In this document: one piece after another, positions 35,101 through 50,100 of the stretch
Position numbering within the stretch: the first letter of the stretch is position 1
Layout: each line of letters starts with the position of its first letter
Assembly: GCA_009792885.1 (NCBI GenBank)
Contig: WMCF01000007.1
Location: 7,405,267 to 7,469,266, forward strand
Direction of reading: 5' to 3'
Length of the DNA: 64,000 bases
Source: Eremophila alpestris peregrina
Taxonomy: Eukaryota > Chordata > Aves > Passeriformes > Alaudidae
Notes under the pieces: generated by a model
The model's input: only the letters and a program-made list of their open reading frames with translations
The model's database searches: none
Told to the model about the DNA's origin: nothing
Position numbers and translations under genes: made by a program

Positions 35101-38100
35101 CTTCATTACCAAATTACTGTGTTTTTGAGGCTTCACATATTGAGCAATTTCCCAAAGTAAGAAGGGGAGAGACACCAAGACCTTTTTGAATAACTTAAGT
35201 ATGCAGGAAGCATGTTATATTACCAGTATGGGATTCCATTTGTTTTGAAAACACTACATGTTGAATTAGAAGTGTAATGCATTATTATGACCTCTGAAGT
35301 TTTTTTTTGCATTAAAATGATAAGATCAGTTTATAAACAGAACACTAATTTATTTCTGTTCAAACAAGCATCTTTAATAAAACTTTTCTCTACTTATACC
35401 TAGATAGAAATTAATACCAGTAAAAAATCGTTCAAAGTCAATGATTTGTTGGAATACTGAAGAAACTCAAAAATCCTAGAAGAAATCTTGAAGTAAACAA
35501 GCTCTTTTGCATTGATACAGATACATATTTTCAAAGTTTTCCATTACCCACTACAATCATCATTAACAAATCCAAAGAGAACTGGAAAAAACAGGTCAAT
35601 TCATTGGCCTACTTTAAATCAGCTTACGTCAACAGGAAAGCATTTAGAGATTTAGAAATTTTAATGACTATATTGCAAATTGGCATTATTACAGTCCAGC
35701 ATGTAGTAGAGAACAGGCACTTAAGTCTTCTGGACTTGACTTATTAAATTTTGTGATCAGACACATGTGCATTCAAGCATTAAGTGTGTGAGCATGCAGT
35801 AGTCTATCAAACATTTATTAGAAATTTATCTTGATTTTATTTTAATTTTTTTAGTTTATTCAATTCCTGTTAACAAACTGTGAGTGGAAAGCAGTGAGAG
35901 GAAGAATGTTAAGTTTATTAATAACTTGGCCCTTTGGGGTAAGGGAGAAAGAGTCAAAATTTCCCAGGAGCAGAAGAACTCAGGAGTCTTCTAACCAAGA
36001 TCCAAGGAACCTGTGTAGAATTGCTCACTTCTTCCATTACCCCCACGCATATAAGAGATGTTTATTATTTATTTTTTGCTGTCAAATACAGAATCATTAA
36101 ATCTACTTACCTAATGTAGATTTATTCTTGCTGACAAGCCAACAGTGATACCCAAAGAGAGAAGACAAACTGACAGAAAACATAGCTGCAGCAAAGAATA
36201 AAAACATGATGTGGAACTTGGCTTGAGTATCAGGAAGGCCATTCTAAAAATTAAAAAAACAAAGGCTGTTAGAATTGGGGAAATAGATGTTTCATTTGAT
36301 TATTAATAATCCTCTATTCAGCCAAATCAAATTCAGCACACAGACAAATACACCACACAAGAAGAATATCAATAAAGGGATTATACACCTTCTATGTACA
36401 GACATGCAATTAGGTTGGTGACAGTGTCTAAGTTAAAGAAACAGGCCCTTTCTTGGGAAACTGTAACTACTGAGAGCAAGAGTCTGAAATTTAGATCTGA
36501 ACTTTGAGGTGTCTTTTAGAGAATACTAATTTGAAAAAAATGAAGGCTATGATTATATATAGGCATTGCATTAGGAGATACTAGTTTACAATGCAATGCC
36601 TTGGAGTCACAGAATGCCTTGGCTTGGAAGTGACCTTAACAATTAACCCCACCAAGGTTAGGGGCACCTTCAACGACACCAGGTTGCTCAAAACCCCATC
36701 CAACCTGGCCTGGAACACTTCCAGGAATGGGGAATCAGTAACTTCTCTGGGCAACCTGTTCTACTGCCTCACCACCCTCACAGTAAAGAATTTCTTCCTA
36801 ATACCTAATCAATATCTGCCCTCTTTCAGCTTTAAGCCATTTCTCCTTGTCCCATCACTACATGTCCTTGTAAAATTGTCTATCTTTAGCTTTTTATAGG
36901 TCCCCTTAGAATCTTAGATTTCTTGCACAGCAGTAACTTCACACACTTGAAGACAGTGTGTAGATCAGAGTACTTACTGTCCAAAACTTGATAAAGTACT
37001 GCAAATCTGTTGCAGCAATGAAAAGGCAATACAGCAGTGAGTAAGCCAAGAAGAGAAGAAAAAATTTGTAATTGGAGAATCCTACACAGTTGTTCACCCT
37101 GATAAAAACAAACAAACAAACAAAACATGTAAAAATGAAATCATGAAAGTTTTCTTTGCTTATCATCCAATTTAAATTAAACTTATTTACTCTAAAAATA
37201 TTTATACCAGCATGTAAACCAAGTTTTGTTTCCTATCTCTGCTGCCTCAAGCTACTGCAATGGATTTATCTTCAATTGTCAATTTAATGTAGTAACCCAA
37301 ATCATAACACCACCACCACAAAAAAGCCCAAAGAACTTTACCAGGCAGCACTGCTTTCAACAGCTTACTGAAATTAAATTTTCACTTATGGTATGAAATT
37401 TGTTCTCAGCACATCTGGTGTAATTGTGATTGCAGGCAGCTATTTTTTTTTTCAGTTTGCAGGTAAGTATCCATGTTATACCATTAGGCATACTGCATGT
37501 CAGCTGGGACAGTAACAAGGCAGAAACTGAAACTTGACTGAATTTTGTGAGAATAAAAGCAGTCACATTTAATCCAGATCCTCCATCCTTAATCATATTA
37601 TATACTTAAAACTTATACTATAAAACTTCTTAGTAAGATTCTCAAATGGAAGAGCATTTATAGGAAAATATTTATATTTACATAAAATAATGAGAGAAAT
37701 GCTACTCTGGAATGGAAAATATTCTGTATCATGACAGGGAATAAGACATTAGAAACACATCTAAATGTTAAAATAAACCTCATTTTATCATTTTCCCTTA
37801 TGGGCTTTAAGATCACCTGTCTCCCATTTGCAAAGATTTTTATACAGGATAATGAGCAATTAGTATTCACTATGATGATGAGGGTGCATTTAGTACCATA
37901 GTAGCTTCCCATTACAGACAACATATTAAGCATTATGAATTTTAGAGCTCTATTAAACATATAATGATATTACATCCACCAAATGAAAAAATATTGGAGC
38001 GCTTCCCATGGGGAGCTTATTGGTAAACTGCTTCCTCTTATTTGGTTGCACTGAGAAGCTAATCAATGTTATCTTTGCACTAACCTTGACAGAACTCTTC

Positions 38101-41100
38101 ATATGAGTTTAAAAAAACCTATCTGATACTGCTGTCAGGAAGATCAGCCAATTAAGAGAAGACTACATCCATAGAGATACTTGTGTATTGATAAATAATT
38201 CTCAACAGAAAAAAAAGGAAAATAATGTGTGATGAGGCTCAACTTCAGCTTCCAGAAGTGTAGGACAAGTTACCACAACTATTCTCCTCTTTAGGGAGAT
38301 GGTGATGCTTATGGCAGAAGACACGCTAAAAAGGTAAGGGTAAAATCTTAAAATAGTAAAGAAATTTTCACTGTACATTACTATTGCCCATTCTCAGGGT
38401 GGGTATTGAGTTGGGTCAGTTTGTTCTAAGTTTTGTTTAGACAAAACACAACACCTTGGCTGAATATTAAATTCTGCATTTTCATTTAAACATACAGCAA
38501 TAGCTAAGCATTCATATTAACTACAGTTAAGCACTCACAACAGATTGTTCCAATTAAAGAAAAAGAAGATATATTTGTAAGTTCATCATTATTCTTATCA
38601 AAAAGTAAATATAAAATTCTCCACAGTAAAGTGGGTTTTTTTAATAAATATTTCAGAGGAAGCAATTCCATAATAAACTGCAAGCAATTCAGGTTCAAGT
38701 TTTCTATGATAATCCTACTTTCCTTTCATGCTACTTATTTTTGAACTTTCTTACTTAAGACACTGTTTGATGTGAAACAAGAAATATCAAGTGAAATGTT
38801 GTTCCCCAAAGATGAGGTTTCTTGAATCAAAGATAGATTTATTTCTAACTGTTGTTTTGCACAATGGCATTTGCTACACATGTCAAAATAAACTTGCATA
38901 AATTATTATACTCCCTTCAATTCTGAAAAGGCCCCAGACTGCAGAGGTCTTACTGGAAAAGAATAGTTCATCAGAAGATTGAAGAGAAAGTAAACACCAA
39001 GGTTTTGTAATTGTCCTATTTGAGCATGTAGCATCAAATCTTAAACCTCAAGAACAGTGGTTAGATTTGAAGTCTAACATTTCTGAGAAAGAGTAAAACT
39101 GATAAATACACCAACAATTGACTAAATAATGGTATGTTAGTGCAGCAAAACATTCATACAGTCAGAACAGTCCGGAATAACAATTTGGATAACAGCTAAC
39201 ATTTTAAACACTCAATTTTCAAGTACAAAAAGAACATAATATCATTTGTGTCTGAGGCATTAGTTTACTGAAATGCCAGGCAAAGAAATAATTTACAAGG
39301 CACTGAAGGTGATGCAACTCAGTTAACAAAAAGCATCACAGAATCCAGGAGATGCTAACTATTTGGACTATTCAAAAGATAAAGGAGAGGTATTTCGAAT
39401 TATTCTAAAGTGTTCCTAAGTGCACCTTGTTAGTACTAGGAGTGTTATATACAACCAGTATTTCTGGTGATGCCCCAAGCCATTGGATTCCCACCTGCAG
39501 CTCCATCTGTATAAAGTGAGTACCAGCAGCACCAGAAACCACCAATGCATTACCTAAACCTTTCAGAGTAGTTAGTGGGCAGTTAGCATTAAATATTTCC
39601 ATTTATCACAGTGCTTCCAATAGTGCAGAAGTGACAGCCAAAATAAAGCCTCCCAGAGAGCAGAAGACAGCTGACCCGGGGCCAGGACATGACAACCTCT
39701 CATTACCTCTGCCTTCCAAAAGCTTCATCTTACTTTCCATAGTCTTTTTTTACCCATCCTCTCTCCAGAAATCCTTCTCCTAGCAGAATATTAGAGATAG
39801 CTCTCATTGCTGTTTCCCTGCTCTCCCTAAGCATCATGTGAGTTCTTTCCTCCTTCCTTCCCACCAAACTTGCTCCCACCAAAAAATCACAACATGAAAA
39901 GCAAAGCAGAACCTAATGATGTTCAGTGAGGCTAAAACCCACCCATTACACTGAATTGCACCCTTACCTTTTGTTAGCAAGATAGCCATATATTTCCCTA
40001 AGAACCTTTGAACATGGGTCTTTACAGGAAACTATAAAGCTTGATCAGCACCTCTGCAGTATTTCAAAACTCTTTCATCTCTTCCACATTGTTCTTTTTT
40101 TTTAGGGTAAGCAAAGAACAGTGAACATCTGCTCAAATTAGGAAAAAAAATGCACAATGCCTCTTTTTCTAATGCATTTCTGTTACTTGGAGTACAAAAG
40201 GAACATCTCTCCATCAAGAAGCATTACATATCTTTCAATTACCTTCTCTACTTGTATTTTCATTTTTTACACCCATTGCTTATAAGATTAAACCCATGAA
40301 CAGTGTAAATACTCTCTCAAACTGGGTATTTTGTTAGATTAAGAAGACTGCAAACACACATAGAAAGCAAATGCTACTGAGAGGAAAATGTAGTTTTTCT
40401 GGAAGTTTCTGCTCTAGTGAAATAACACTTCACTGTCCTTTTACACAAAACCTAAGTACTGTTTATGACTTGTTATTTGATACAATGGACTTTTATTCTG
40501 AAATTGAAGCTTACATGAAGGACATTTTCATGTCTTAAGACAGAAGAACACCGAAAATCCCAAAGAGATCACAAAGCTTTTAAGAAGTGTTTATAATATT
40601 GAATATTACTAGTCATATTGAGACTTTTCACTGATATTTTGTCAGGAATAGCCTGGCAACTGTTTACTGTTTTTCTTAGAGCTTTCATCAAGGCAGCTAT
40701 TAAAAAGCTGAAAAAAGGAAATTGTCTTTTTTGTTCTAAGAAATTTGTTCCACATTCAATGGTTTTACCTGTTTGCTTTGTTGTAGTTGTTGTTTGTGGT
40801 TTTTTTAAGAAGCACACGACGCACACTGAACATCATCAATTTTCACATGCTGATTATCCCTACAGCATAATAACTCTACCCTACACTGGTAACTCTTTCT
40901 TTCAATTGTATCTACCATCTAGATGCAAAATAAGACAAGATGCTTAAAATCAAATTACATTATGGCAGCTGCTGTAGTCAGGACCAAGAGAAACAGTGGG
41001 AGCCCTGCCCCAGGACAGAGCCTCCTCTGTCCTAGAATTTGATGTAAGAAAGTGTCAAAACAACTGCTTAGAACCATCTACCATTCAGTTTGTCAAACAC

Positions 41101-44100
41101 AGGGGATTCTTCTTTTCTGATCATTTTATATGGTGAAGAACTGCCTTGTACCACTCAGTCCTCTAAACTTGGACCTTACTAAGAAATTATTTCTGAGATA
41201 CACCTGCCAAACTGACATTAATTACACATCCTGTCTATCCTCTGGTTCCAAGGGCTGCTACGAAAAGACAGGAGAATAAAACCATTGTGTGGGCTGACAT
41301 GGCAGCAAAACAAGGGAGGGTGAGAGGCAGAGGGGAGAAAGAGTGAAAGAAAACAAAAGAACCCATAAAACTGAAAGTGCTAACTTGGTGTTTCCAGCAA
41401 GCCCATTCCAGGTGTCCTGGGAGCTTTGGTAAAAGGAACTAGGACACAGCCCTGCCCTTCCATTTTAAACCTAGGGGAGCACTTCACCCTTCAGTGCAAC
41501 TAAGGCACAGTAATAGTCACATTCTATGAAGGAAAGATGCAGTTCTTAAAAGATGTTCTCACTGATCGGAAGCCTACTTCATCCATACTTGTAACAACAT
41601 AAAGAGGTACCTAACTCAAAGGTCCAAAAAAAAAAAAAGATTTTTTAACTTCTTTCTATACGTCACAACCAGGAAAAGAGAACATACAGTTCTCCACTCT
41701 GCAGGAGCAGTAACCTCACGTACACATCTAGCTTTGGGAATGCTGCAGCAGCATCATCATGGCAGGCCCCACAAAAGTGTATTTTACCAAATCATAACAT
41801 AAGAAAAGCAGTTGTACACTCACCAAGGGCAGTGATGATCCATTTTCAAAATGCATCTTTAAAAAACCCCAGCAGAATTCCAAGCATCACCAAAAGACAA
41901 AAGAAAAAAAAAAAAGTCAGAAGCAAAGTTACACACCAGATATAAATTATTTACATATAGATTAAGAATGATCCATATTTACTGTATGTTATGTAATCTA
42001 TTTAATAAATACCTCTATTTAAATTCACATAATACAGTTTACCTACAAGGGAACTGCAGAAATGGCAGATAAGCCAAACTGAAAACACTTGATATGTCAA
42101 GAACTTATGATTTAAGAAAATGCAATATGTAGTATTTGGTCAACTTTAGCATATGGTCCTCAGTCAGAACAGGATTTTCAACTACTGTTTATTTTCTGAC
42201 AGAGCCTTAGAAACTGGGCTAATTCAATTATTATGTAGTCATACAACTAAATTTATTTCAAAGAACGTGGTCTGTTTTTATAGAAATATGTATCTTTCTG
42301 TGCAAACAGACAAGGCTTTTAAGAGCTTACCTTGAAGGAAAAATCCCAAACACTTTTGCAATTAATCACTCTCCGATAATAAAATGTTCACAAGAAAATC
42401 AGATGTGATTGAAATGAGCAAGTTTTGGTAAGGTAAGGACAAAATAGAGGTATTCTACAAAATATGTTAACTAATTGCATTCTGCAAATTTCACTCACAT
42501 TTTGCAGGATAACTAGTCACCTTTTTTCTTCACTAGAAACACACGACTATGTTCCTATGTTACACTGTCACCACCATTCCATACAACACAACCAAGAGGC
42601 TCTTCCTGCCTCTACTCTGCCTCTCTTTCAGTGCCTCTGCTGCTTTCCTGGACAAAACAATGTCTTCTTCACCTCACAGTCATGTTGGAACGTTTGATCA
42701 GCTGAAGAGTATTTGGAACAACCTTAAAGCTAAGAATAAGTCTTCTCTTAAAGTTAGAAGCATAAAGCACTGGGGGGCAAGAAACACACAGACATCCAAG
42801 CTAACTGGAGAAGGGTCAGAGAGAACAGCCAGAAGAAAGATTAAATTAGAAAGCAACCAGACTTCTGGAGAGTACGGATATGAACTTCCTTTTGTGCAAG
42901 ACAAACAAGAACTTAATTTTATGGCTTCAGTCAGAAATGGGAAAATGCTTAGCCTTTTCTTTCTTTAAGCAAAAGTAACCTGCAAGTTATCCAGTAAAAA
43001 ATAGGATATTAAGTTTAGTACCTCAGGTAAGATGTAAGTGACATCATTATTAGATTGAGATGGGTAGTGATGTTTATTCACATTCTAACAGAAGAAGCAC
43101 ATTTTTTTTATCAGCTATTTTTGGTTACGTTCTTAAGGAAAATTCTTTATTAATGTTTATAATTTTTAACTATTATGTAAAGAATGTGTAAGACCATATA
43201 ATCCATGCTGCCATCAAGGGAGTCATGAAATTAATTCAACTAAGCTATAGACTTCCTTAGAAATAAGTAAATCCAAATAAATCCAAATAAAAAGGAAATC
43301 TAAGGGGAAAAAAGTGTATCTGCCAAAATATTAAGCCTGAAAAATCTACACATAAAAAATAAAAGCTTCTGTACTATAAAAGAAAAACTGATTAATTGAG
43401 AAAAATCACTTATTTAAGAAATATTCTTACTTGTCGCATACTGAACAGTGATGGCAACGATCTGGTTTTACAAGATGGCATCTGTCACAGTATCTGATTG
43501 CTAAAGAAAAAAGTTCCAAGATTACATTTCAATGTACAGTTACATATTCTGATCTCTGAAGTCTGTGTAAATACTATCAGCCCAGCCCAGCAGAACTCCC
43601 AGGAAAGCATTTCAGCATGATCAGAAGCAGTTGCAAATACCAAAGCATTCCTCAACTACTTGCAATGCTGAGTCTATCAGACTGAACCCAAAAAGCTCAG
43701 TTTGTGCAATCCCTGCTGCTCATACTAATCTTCTTTTTTTTCCCCAAGCATTTCAGCTCTGAAAAACAACCAACCAACAAAACCCACACAACCCTCACTA
43801 GACTGGAAAAACATTAAACACTGTTCAACAATACAGCTATTTTTAGCTATTATCCTAACAGCTTTAATTTATTATGTCAGATTATCTCTTGGATTTGCTC
43901 ATCTAGCCAGCATTCAAAAACTGACAATATGAGCAGGGTTAGATTAACTCTTAGTTTGGAAGTTCTTTTGTTCTTGCAACTGAAGGACCAACAAGTAAAA
44001 CAGTCACTGTTTCTTACTGTGACCTGTCTAGCTATACATGACCTACAGACAGTGATTCTGTTTTTATTATTTTTTTAACCTATGATAAAAGAAATTTAAG

Positions 44101-47100
44101 CAGTTAATGACTGCTACAGCCTCTTCTCCAGCTTGTTAGTATCAATTTGAAAACAAAAGCAAGGCATTCCCAATCCACTTGAAAATTCTAAATTGTATGC
44201 TGCAATTTACTTCCTAACAGTCTTGGTGCACAGAATAAATGTAGGTGCACAAAGCTAAATTAAAGTTCTTGGACCCCTTTTTTATTTTATGAAATATGAA
44301 AAATGCTTCTTCCCTTCAGTCCAAACCCTTGAAAACTCTTTTTTAATTAGCTGAAGTAGTACATCAAGACACCTGCCTTTGTCAGTCTCCTGAACATCTA
44401 TTTACCTCCAGACATTGTCCGTGTATAGATAGGGAGATCCTTGGCTGCCCGTCTCAAGACTTCTTGCTGGGATTCACCTCTAGGCTCCCTCTCTAGGGAC
44501 TCCTTGTCTGAATATGATAGATGGAACTGGAATAATTTTTAAAATCAAAGAAAAATTAGCAAATTCCAAGTTAAATATGTAACTGTAGATGTGTAAAGAG
44601 GAATAAATGTTCATTATATAAAGATGGATTAGCAACATGTACAGGGTATTACAGCAAATAACCCAGTGTTCCCACAACAACTAATTTATTTTATGACAAC
44701 TGAAGACAAAATAAAAACACTTCTAGTTTGGTATTGATATAATGCTGATGCTTCCAGAAGTATTAAGCAACATTTTTCAAGCTGAGCTGAAAGCTCAGTC
44801 AATGTACTTCTGTAATGCCAAATATTAACTAGTGAATATAACCTAGGGATGTCAGTGTGTAACAGAAAGAAAATACACTACTAGTAATAGCAGAAAAGAC
44901 AGCTTTATTTCTCTTCTGGTGTCTGGCATTTTCCCTTTTATTCTAAGTCACTGCTGTTCTCCTCATGCAGGTGTCAGGAAGTGTTTTTACTTTAAAGACT
45001 GGCTGAGAGAAGGAAGAGCTAGGTCTTGTATGGCAAAATAATCATATCTTGAGTATCTTCCTGAATAAAATGCCAGCTTCTGTCACCAGCCAAAACAGTA
45101 ACAAACATGGCTTTAGCAAGTGCTGGAAAGGTAAAAATTACTGAAAGAGATACTTAGTATACATGAAGTAGTACAAATTTCTTCAACTCCAAAGTCCTCT
45201 GCAACACAGCAACATAGCCAGCTTTGTCACTGTGGCTTCTAGAAACAGGCAGAAACCTTTGGTATCAGAGAAAGAGGATACAAAATCACCTTTGAAAAGA
45301 AGTAAACATTTGGCAGGAAGAGCTGCCTCTATCCTGTGCCAGAAACAGAAGCCCTCTGCACAGCATTTATGTTTACAGGAAGGCTAGTCATTAAAATAAT
45401 ATTGATCGGGTTTTTTTTTCCTAAAAGAAAGTGATGGTGTAAAAATAAGAAAGCAGACAGAAACAAGCAGTTAGGAGCCTATTTTCACTTCCATAGAGAA
45501 GGCACCACTATTTTTAAATGCTTATTTGATGTAAACAGAGCTACTGTTCCATCTTTTTGAAATTGTTCCTTAGAGTAGTCCTACATCTAAAACCTCTGTG
45601 CCTGGGTAACCATTTTTACTCCCATTTTCATGCAGTGCTTGTATAAAGCTGCTACACACAAGTAAAGAATGGCACACACTGCAGTAAAGTCCCTCAAAAC
45701 CTACTCCACATGTAAAAGTTTGAAATAAGCTTAAAAGATAGCAGTGTGGTTTGCACCAGCTGCAGTATTCATGAAAACAAAATGCAAAAGCTGTATCTGT
45801 TTTCAGCCTCCAAGTGAGTATTTGTTAGTTCAGTTCACTTGAAAATACATCTTCTATTTGCAGGCTTCATCCTATAAAATAGAAGCCAAGCAGTAATTTA
45901 ACACTACAAAATACCCTAATTAAATTTTTAAAATACTGCTCTAGTAGAATAGGAAAAAGACATGAAACAAAAAAGATGTCACTTACTGCCAGCAACACTG
46001 TGTAAATTCAAAGAACTCAGGAACACCACACATTGCTTGCTATTACTCAGCTACAATACTTTTCCTACCCCATTTGAAATTCTCCAGTAGCATTGTACGA
46101 TGGATTTGGATTTGGAATTGTACCATAATCAGCAGGATTTGTCAAAATGCTTTTGTTGGCATCAGCCCAATGACTTGAAAACCCTTCTAATTATCAGTAC
46201 AGTCACCATATACACACATACATTTTGCTATGTAATTTCCAAATGAAATAGGCTTTTAATTTATTTTGCTCCTACCCACCCCAGGCTGTAGTAAAGACTG
46301 CAATGTGATCTCCAGTGAAAATGGCAATTAGTTTGAATTATCTACTTGCTTTCACAATTACTAGTGAATGAAAACTATTTGGAAAAGAACCTCCACACAA
46401 CAGACAGTAGAAATCACAAGCTATTAATTTGAGGTTGACCTGGTAGTTAGAGCAGCTAGAGTTGTGTCCATGCCAAAGTGAGTGTTTGCTTTGTGGGCAT
46501 TTCAAACTACAGGGCAGCCATAGCATGATTCCTCCTGGCCTCAGAGGTTGTGTAACACAGCACCTACTGAGGACTCAGGGGTTTCTGTACAAAGACAGAA
46601 TGGAAGAGGCCAAAAAGTTGTGCTAGCTAGAAAAAGGGGCCATGGAGAACATTCCCAGACCTCTTTTTTCATGTGGTTGCTCTTTACTAGCTCCCTTCCT
46701 GCTTGGCCAGCTCTGGCTTCCCACCATCAGCCTCCCTAATGTCCCACCACAATCTAAAAGTTCCTTCATACCAAAACAGATGGGGAAGAAGTTTTAATTC
46801 AGAGTACGACAGATGCTGACAAGAAATATAAGTCTTAAGCACAGGGAAATAAATTTTTGCCCACGTAAAACTCTGATATTCCCAAGGGAAAGATTTAAGC
46901 TTCTAGTTCAGATAACTCATATTTTTCAAGTGGACAGGATTTTTTCTTCTACCATAAATATCTAATTTAAAAATAACTATTTTAAAAAATTAGAGAAATT
47001 GTTACTTTTTTTTTTGGTCACTACATTGATTGCAATCTGACTCCTGTTAAGAAGCTGTAACTGCTATCTGTGTTTTTCAACAGGGTGTAAAACCACATGA

Positions 47101-50100
47101 GATCAGAGACTTACTCGAACACTACAAAATCAGGCATTTGGCTAGGCTATTTCATAAACAAAAGTGAAGTTTATCTTACTTCTTTTGAAGGGTTCATTGG
47201 TAGTGTAAAGATTGTTTTCCAATATGACCAGACGAACAGCATGAAAAATATGTGGTAAGCAACCAGGCACACAACTAAAATCAGAAGGGAACAGAATTAA
47301 TACAAACAGACCAGTGATATTGTAGTACTTACAAACAGTGCCTGCAGGCATCACAGATAGTTCTCTAACAGATGTAAATACAGAGGCTCTGGAAAAGCTT
47401 CGCAACAAAAATACTGCACTGCAACTTTATATATGACAAATACAAACTGTGTGGGGAAGGTCATGATACAGTCTACATAGATTACAGAAGTTTGAGGAAA
47501 ATTATTAATACCCTCATAAAGCCCCATCATCAGTTAGCAAGTAGTCTCCCTGACACATTTGTTAAATCCTAATTAACTGATGCATTTTAGCTTCATAAGC
47601 CTTGTAGGGGGACTGCTAGCAAGGCACACCCCCACTCTGCCTCCCCCAGCAAAAGCCTCAACCCCCCAAAGGGGGGATGTAAGCGGACAATGACAAGCAT
47701 AAGGGAAGTCTTGGGGTGAATATGCACATGATACCTGAGCAGTAACCACATCCAGTTAATTTGTTTTCCTAGATTTTAGGAGGGAGGAGGAGTTGGGTGG
47801 TTTTTAAAACCTGCAGGTCCTTTAAATTCAAGTGTTCATTCACTACTTTATATTCTTCTCAGCCAGGCAACATTTATTCTTACGTTTTCTAATAGATGAG
47901 AATCAACATTTACCATGCTGGGTTGTTTTACTAGAATACAGAAGGCAACAGTAACTTTTCCAAAGAGTCTGCCATAGGTTGATAGGTATTTCCATTTAAA
48001 AGCTCTCACCCTAGTAAGCAATTCACTACAGTAAACAGCAAATCATAAACTCATATCCTCCTGATTTACTTATTCTAATGACAAGAAAAGAATATTCTTC
48101 CACAAATTCATATCCTCAAAAAGCATCATAATGGGAAACCTGTGTACTTTCACTTCACCATCTGAAATACTGCCCTTGTATGGTCAGCTCATGAAGTCTT
48201 TTTATATGTCACATTATTCAGGGCTACAGAATTCTTTATAACACATGCATGATGGTGCATATAAATGCAGGAACAGTTGTCTGGGATGCTCTTACTTTTT
48301 GTAATTTTGTCTCAAAAGTAACACTGAATAAATACTTTTGGTGTTGAAGTTTGTTTATTCAAATAGCAGGAACATTGTAAATATTTACTCTTATTCACTA
48401 AACTGTTAAAAGTAATAAACAAAAGCTTATAGAATCTGAGGACTGACCCTGTACAAAGCTTTTGGAATGAGCTTTTGGAAAGGGTCATATGCCATGTCTA
48501 TAAATGGAAAGAAAAATCTTATCAGCATAAATAAGTGATAGAACCAGACTCCACACAAAGTAAATCACACTAAATGACCATCTTGTTATTGCATAAGCAT
48601 CTGGACAGGAACAGTCCCCACTTTTATCAGAACATTCCTATCAACTTTAAAAACCCCCGATTTACTCCAACAAAATTTAAATAACAGTATATTCATAGCA
48701 CGTAGTGAGAGCAAAGTCACCTCAGTTCTGTACATGACGCACTTACTGATCTGCATTAAGCATTTTATTGTTGCAAAAAACTTCTTCAGTAACTGATTGA
48801 CAGGAAAATTGTTCACATTAAATAAAAAAAGCCCAACGCCTAAAGACATTATCCAAGGTTTTCCCTTTGAAGTCTGAACGGGACTTGAGCTCCTCTTGTT
48901 TGATCTTGCACCTCAGTTGCCCAGCCTGGCTGGTGCTGACTGGTGCCCCCTCCCAGGTTATCCACCCACCAGGTTCCCTGCACTGTGCTGAGGCCCTGGG
49001 CTACCCCTCTGCTCCACTGCCCGCGGGTGTTCAGAGTCCAGCCTAAGAACCTCATCTCACTTGAGGCACTTAAAGAAGAGCTGTCTGCTGCTCTGGCAGA
49101 AATCTTTCTATTTTACACATTTTCTGGATAAAAAACCCAAAACCAACCAACCAACCCAACCAAAACCAACCAACCAAAAAAACCCCAACTCCAACAAACA
49201 AAACAAATCCCGACCCAAATGGTATCCCTTGCTTGAAGGCAACCAATTTCCAGCTAGCTAGCACAGCTGGAGTTGCCTGGAAATTTGAGGTGACCTGTAG
49301 TATGGCTGAGCCCCATTTACCCAGTTTTCACTCCTGAAAAATCTTAGGGCACAAGTACAGCCGGGGTAACTTGCTTCTGACTGGCTGAAGCCTACCAAGG
49401 CTTTGGGTGAAAGTAAGAAAATCTAATGTTCCCCAATGCATTTTGCTGATAATTTTAATGTGTTTTGTGAGCAATGCCCATCAACTCACTTTGTTCCCCT
49501 CCCACAGAGCATGGAGCAGCAAGAAACTGAAATTCAAAGCCTGCAGATAACACTTCTACACTCATATGGGGGATGAGATCACTGAGCTGAAAAGAAGTTT
49601 TTCAAGCAAATGGTTCTTAACTGACAAACGTGTTTTTTAAGTGAGGGAGTTGCCAATGACTTAATAAAATCTGCTGGAATTACATAAACGTAAAAAGCTC
49701 CTCCTCCAAAAGCTCTGCAGCCTTACACTTTTCACTTCTATGTTGTGCAGCAGTATTCAAATAGCATCTGGAAAACAATCTAAACATGCTATAGCCTCAG
49801 GGTAGGAACTGTAACGAGGCAGTTTTATTATATTCTGACAAGGCTACATATCTGATGGATTCTATTTCTTTAAATATGTTAAAAAGAAAATGCAGAGAAA
49901 AATCCCCTCTGATTTAAGTATGTTGCATCTGCACAAATACACTGCTCATCTCTAGAAATCCTGCTTTTACAAGAGCTTTCTGTATTATGAATAAATGTTT
50001 CAAAAAACCAGAATATAATGATTTATTTGACTCATCAGAAAGCCAGTGAGAAGAGTAAAAAAATTCTAATTTCTCTCATCCCTATTTGTAATGGCTAAGG

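Noticed and set aside
42549..42968. 139-codon + strand ORF in ZDHHC2 intron 5
   Set aside because: No recognisable domain and low-information composition. A retroposed gene was considered, but there is no poly(A) tail or target duplication.
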